From contig NC_037591.1 of NCBI RefSeq assembly GCF_003073045.1, positions 23,283,319 to 23,347,318 on the forward strand: a stretch of DNA of 64,000 bases, in the 5' to 3' direction. Below, in pieces: positions 61,401-64,000 of this stretch. The translations under genes were made by a program, and so were the position numbers. The DNA is from Pomacea canaliculata. Lineage: Eukaryota > Mollusca > Gastropoda > Architaenioglossa > Ampullariidae. The number at the start of each line of letters is the position of its first letter. Position 1 is the stretch's first letter. Under the pieces are notes generated by a model. It was not told the origin of the DNA. It saw nothing but the letters and a program-made list of their open reading frames with translations, and made no database searches.

Positions 61401-62489
61401 GCTAGTGATCCGTCCCAGATAACTGAATAAATAGATACATGACTACTGGTGGGAAGATTAACCCAGCAGTTTGATGAATAACTGCTGTTTTCTATGCTAG
61501 TTTTTTTTTTTTCTTTAATAGAAGCAACTATAACATGCTTGCATTACACCTCCAACCATCTTAAAATATGGTGAACATTTTCAGAATTATGTGTACTACA
61601 GATTAATGCTTATTCTACTGCCACATTATATGTTATGGATAACTAACAAATTTTATTGAAAGTAGGTAAGATTTGGGGAAAGCAGATTTTGAGATAGCCG
61701 AGTTACTAGAGCAGCGGCATCCAAAACTGAAGGTGTGCACATGAGACAGTTTGATACTCATGTAGCATAGCATACTTCCCTCAGTTGACCTAGCTGTGGA
61801 ATGGGAACCTGACTGAAGGCTTGGGGACTAAAGCAGTGAGGCTCTGCCCTTTTAAAAATTGGACCCTTATAAAATAAAAGCGAGATTTCTAAGAAACATA
61901 AGGTCCCCCTTCTATTTTTAATTTTCTTTTTCCCCTGACTGGGAAAATACCATTTATTATTCACAATCCCACGACTAATCTTGCAAAGACTGTTATCGTC
62001 TTGAACCCAGAGATCCAGCTTAGCAAGCAAATCTAGCATTATATCGGTCATATTGCCTATACATTCTAAGCAAGATTTTTCGTTGACCATAAAAAAAAAT
62101 TAATCATTCCTTTGTTATCAAGATGTAACACAAATCATGAAAGCACTTTGCAGTAAATCATTAAGTATTCATGATGCTTATTTTCAACAGGTGAGATTTT
62201 TTTTAGCTATCTATTGTAGTTGTGGGAAGGAGAAGGCACATATATTTTATATTTTTGCATGTGTATTTTTTGTACATGCTTGTTTTATTAATCTTGATTC
62301 ATGCACAGAATTGATATTTTATGGCATTTCAAGTGTCTGCAGGTTATTCTTCAGCCTGTTCTGGAATCACTGGTGGTTTGGGACAGACAACAGTGGCTTG
62401 TAGAAAAAGGCCATCATCCAAGTATAATAGCCATCTTTGATGAAGATGTCTCACCTCGAAATCTTGCAACTGTGTGTATTAAAGAATGA
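55426..62489 (+). CDS. METTL25: METTL25-type methyltransferase-like protein (complete, 9 exons)
   Basis: Exons: 55426-55551, 57146-57469, 57969-58074, 58335-59141, 59695-59830, 60251-60336, 60680-60766, 62123-62190, 62343-62489 (TGA). The sum is 1887 nt, 628 residues plus stop. Human METTL25 is about 600. Seen: N-terminal helical region (LTQYFVEKIWTNIPEE), MASKKVHEVEWMASLV, SAM-binding motif I VVDVGSGLGYLG (split over exons 2/3), VIGVEGNAGHNESA, LIGLHCCGDLSPVML, ILVSCCYHKM, FPLSESA, NLAYRALLEVFL and the family C-terminus LESLVVWDRQQWLVE...SPRNLATV. The family is a class-I methyltransferase fold related to RRNAD1/METTL25B; its substrate is not well established. The oddity is a long Ser/Cys/acidic insertion in exon 4. 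Exon 7 (60680) has a weak acceptor and is the least certain. Confidence 0.9.
58335..59141 (+). CDS. METTL25: Large exon 4 of the METTL25-like gene, with two in-phase donors
   Basis: A 269-codon exon. It starts GMECSGLKTITLEICDGED, then has about 190 residues of low-conservation Ser/Thr/Asn/Cys/Glu-rich sequence, then the core block CLIGLHCCGDL and SCCYHKM. Two donors in the same phase 1 lie 12 nt apart: T|gtaaga at 59130 and G|gtaagg at 59142. Use of the first would drop CKIS. Confidence 0.8.
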
Positions 62490-63242
62490 GTATTCTGAAG
62501 CTAAACAGCAGTGTTTGTTTTTATTAGGATTTTGTCCTATTTGTGTTCCCCCTAAAAGGTCACTCAAAACTTCTAATGAGATGTTCAGATTAATTTTTCT
62601 CTCCTTCACCTTGACAGGATCTTGTTCCTTTTGTCATATTTGTTTATATGTTTTGGTGTAAGTTTCTGTTTATATTCATGTTTTGCCTTTTCTTTTCTGT
62701 CTACTTGGCGGGGAGGGGTGTTCTATAAAAATCTATTATCATGATGACTTTAGAAAGGACTTGACTGCTCAAGCATATTGTCACAGATCGGCTTTACATA
62801 TGTAAATGGACCGGCAAAGTAGTACTCTTGTCTTCAGCATGTGAATTCATGGTTTATCATTTATCCGTCAGTCCTACCCAAGCTAGAATGCTTTAGTCAT
62901 TGGTGGATATGAATATGAGAAATTGTGCAAAATCAACAATAGTTTCAACACTATTTTAGTAAATAGTGAAAAAAGAAAACCTCAAATATTTTCACTTGTT
63001 ATTGATTTTTTATTTTTATTATGTAACTGAAGAATGTGCATCCATCAGGCATCTTAACATCAACAGTTAAGTTCATATATCATGATCACATATTCTCAAA
63101 AGCTGCAGAATGCTTAATATAAACAGCCTTTAGTTCAAATATTTGTTTTTCGTCCAACAAGTATATGATCATGGTTTATAGAATTATTCAGTTCAGACTG
63201 ACATCACAGAAACCTTGGACTTTGCTATGTGAAAGGTCTTTC
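62490..63242. other. Convergent 3' flank
   Basis: 3' UTR of the METTL25-like gene facing the 3' end of the minus-strand gene at the window edge. AT-rich. No coding signal or repeat that I recognise. Confidence 0.5.
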
Positions 63243-63920
63243 CTACAATCTCTTCTTGAAGCAGTTATTTTCTGGATGTAGCATACACTCAACACATACC
63301 TGAAAAAAAAAAAAAGACATGAAATGGTTTATAACTACTGTCACATCGCAGAGATTCCAAGTGCAAACAAAGATGTCATTTTTCCACACATATTAAGTTG
63401 CCCCTACATCAAGTGTGCTGATACATAGTATTTTGTGGAGCATACACAGGTGCCAGTTGCTTTATTATACTATCATAAATATTATGATGTGTCTATTTCA
63501 AGCCACTGCAATTTATGCTACTTTTTAAAATTCTGTTTTTCCCTTTACTGCATGTAAAATGTAATTCACACAAGGTGGGGTTTTTGCAACTTTATTTCAT
63601 ATAAACATAAAAGATTCAGAGATTGAAGTCAAAAGACCTTTTATGAGTTATACATGGACATTTGCAGCATTGTTGGTGAATGAAGACAAAATTGCTGGAC
63701 TGGATTTATAATAGTGATCGCAATTATGCTGTCAAAGTCATGGTTATGAAAGCAGAGAAACCCACAAACCCTCTGCATTCTTGGAATCATGGCAAAAAGA
63801 AATTACTCTGAAAAAGACCAGTTTTTATGTTTTTGTATAGTAAAACATACCGTGCACTGTTCAGAACATTTGATTTGTAATATCAGCATCTCAGTGACTT
63901 TCTCCTTTCTTACCAGCCAC
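63243..63920 (-). CDS. Last two exons of an unrecognised minus-strand gene (partial)
   Basis: Exon 63851-63920 (acceptor ttatttccag, donor gtatgt) and exon 63243-63299 (acceptor after an A-rich run, stop TAG) join in phase 0. They read WLVRKEKVTEMLILQIKC, SEQCTV and CVECMLHPENNCFKKRL. The spacing of four to five Cys could bind a metal, but this is speculative. The 5' part lies beyond 64000. Family not recognised. Confidence 0.55.
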
Positions 63921-64000
63921 CTGGAAATAAAAAACAAACATTTATTTGCAACATAATATCTGCTGGTATTCCATAGAATGCGCACTTTTCTTAATTCCAA

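Overview
The window is animal nuclear DNA: intron-rich split genes with GT-AG (and one GC-AG) junctions, many microsatellites, DNA-transposon MITEs and decayed LINE fragments. The gene set, the LINE types and a secreted Met/Gly-rich protein suggest a lophotrochozoan, most likely a gastropod mollusc. This is inference; nothing here fixes the species. I assigned exons by hand from splice signals, reading phase and protein sense.

Layout: (1) 291-11234, plus strand: the 3' part (24 exons) of a receptor tyrosine-kinase-like gene with EGF-like modules, a fibronectin III domain, a TM segment and a kinase domain that has lost both catalytic aspartates. (2) 14047-22898, minus strand: a 13-exon gene for a secreted Met/Gly-rich protein, including ten small symmetric phase-1 exons, nine of them 18-51 nt, hidden in the introns. 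(3) 22.9-30.3 kb: gene-poor DNA with transposon debris and a pair of CRE sites. (4) 30972-37794, plus: an 11-exon gene for an unrecognised 522-residue coiled-coil protein with a polyQ/H tract. (5) 42166-53458, minus: a complete 18-exon DPP8/9-type cytosolic prolyl dipeptidyl peptidase. (6) 55426-62489, plus: a complete 9-exon METTL25-type methyltransferase-like gene, divergent from the DPP gene. (7) 63243-63920, minus: the last two exons of an unrecognised gene.

The genes do not form a pathway. The main points are the micro-exon gene, the receptor pseudokinase, a splice donor that sits in about 35 tandem consensus donors, and a SPIN-like hAT element. Four of the coding exons carry an apparent single-base indel. 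In the DPP and Met/Gly genes, undoing one base makes the whole coding length divisible by three, which points to base-level assembly errors or, less likely, damaged alleles.
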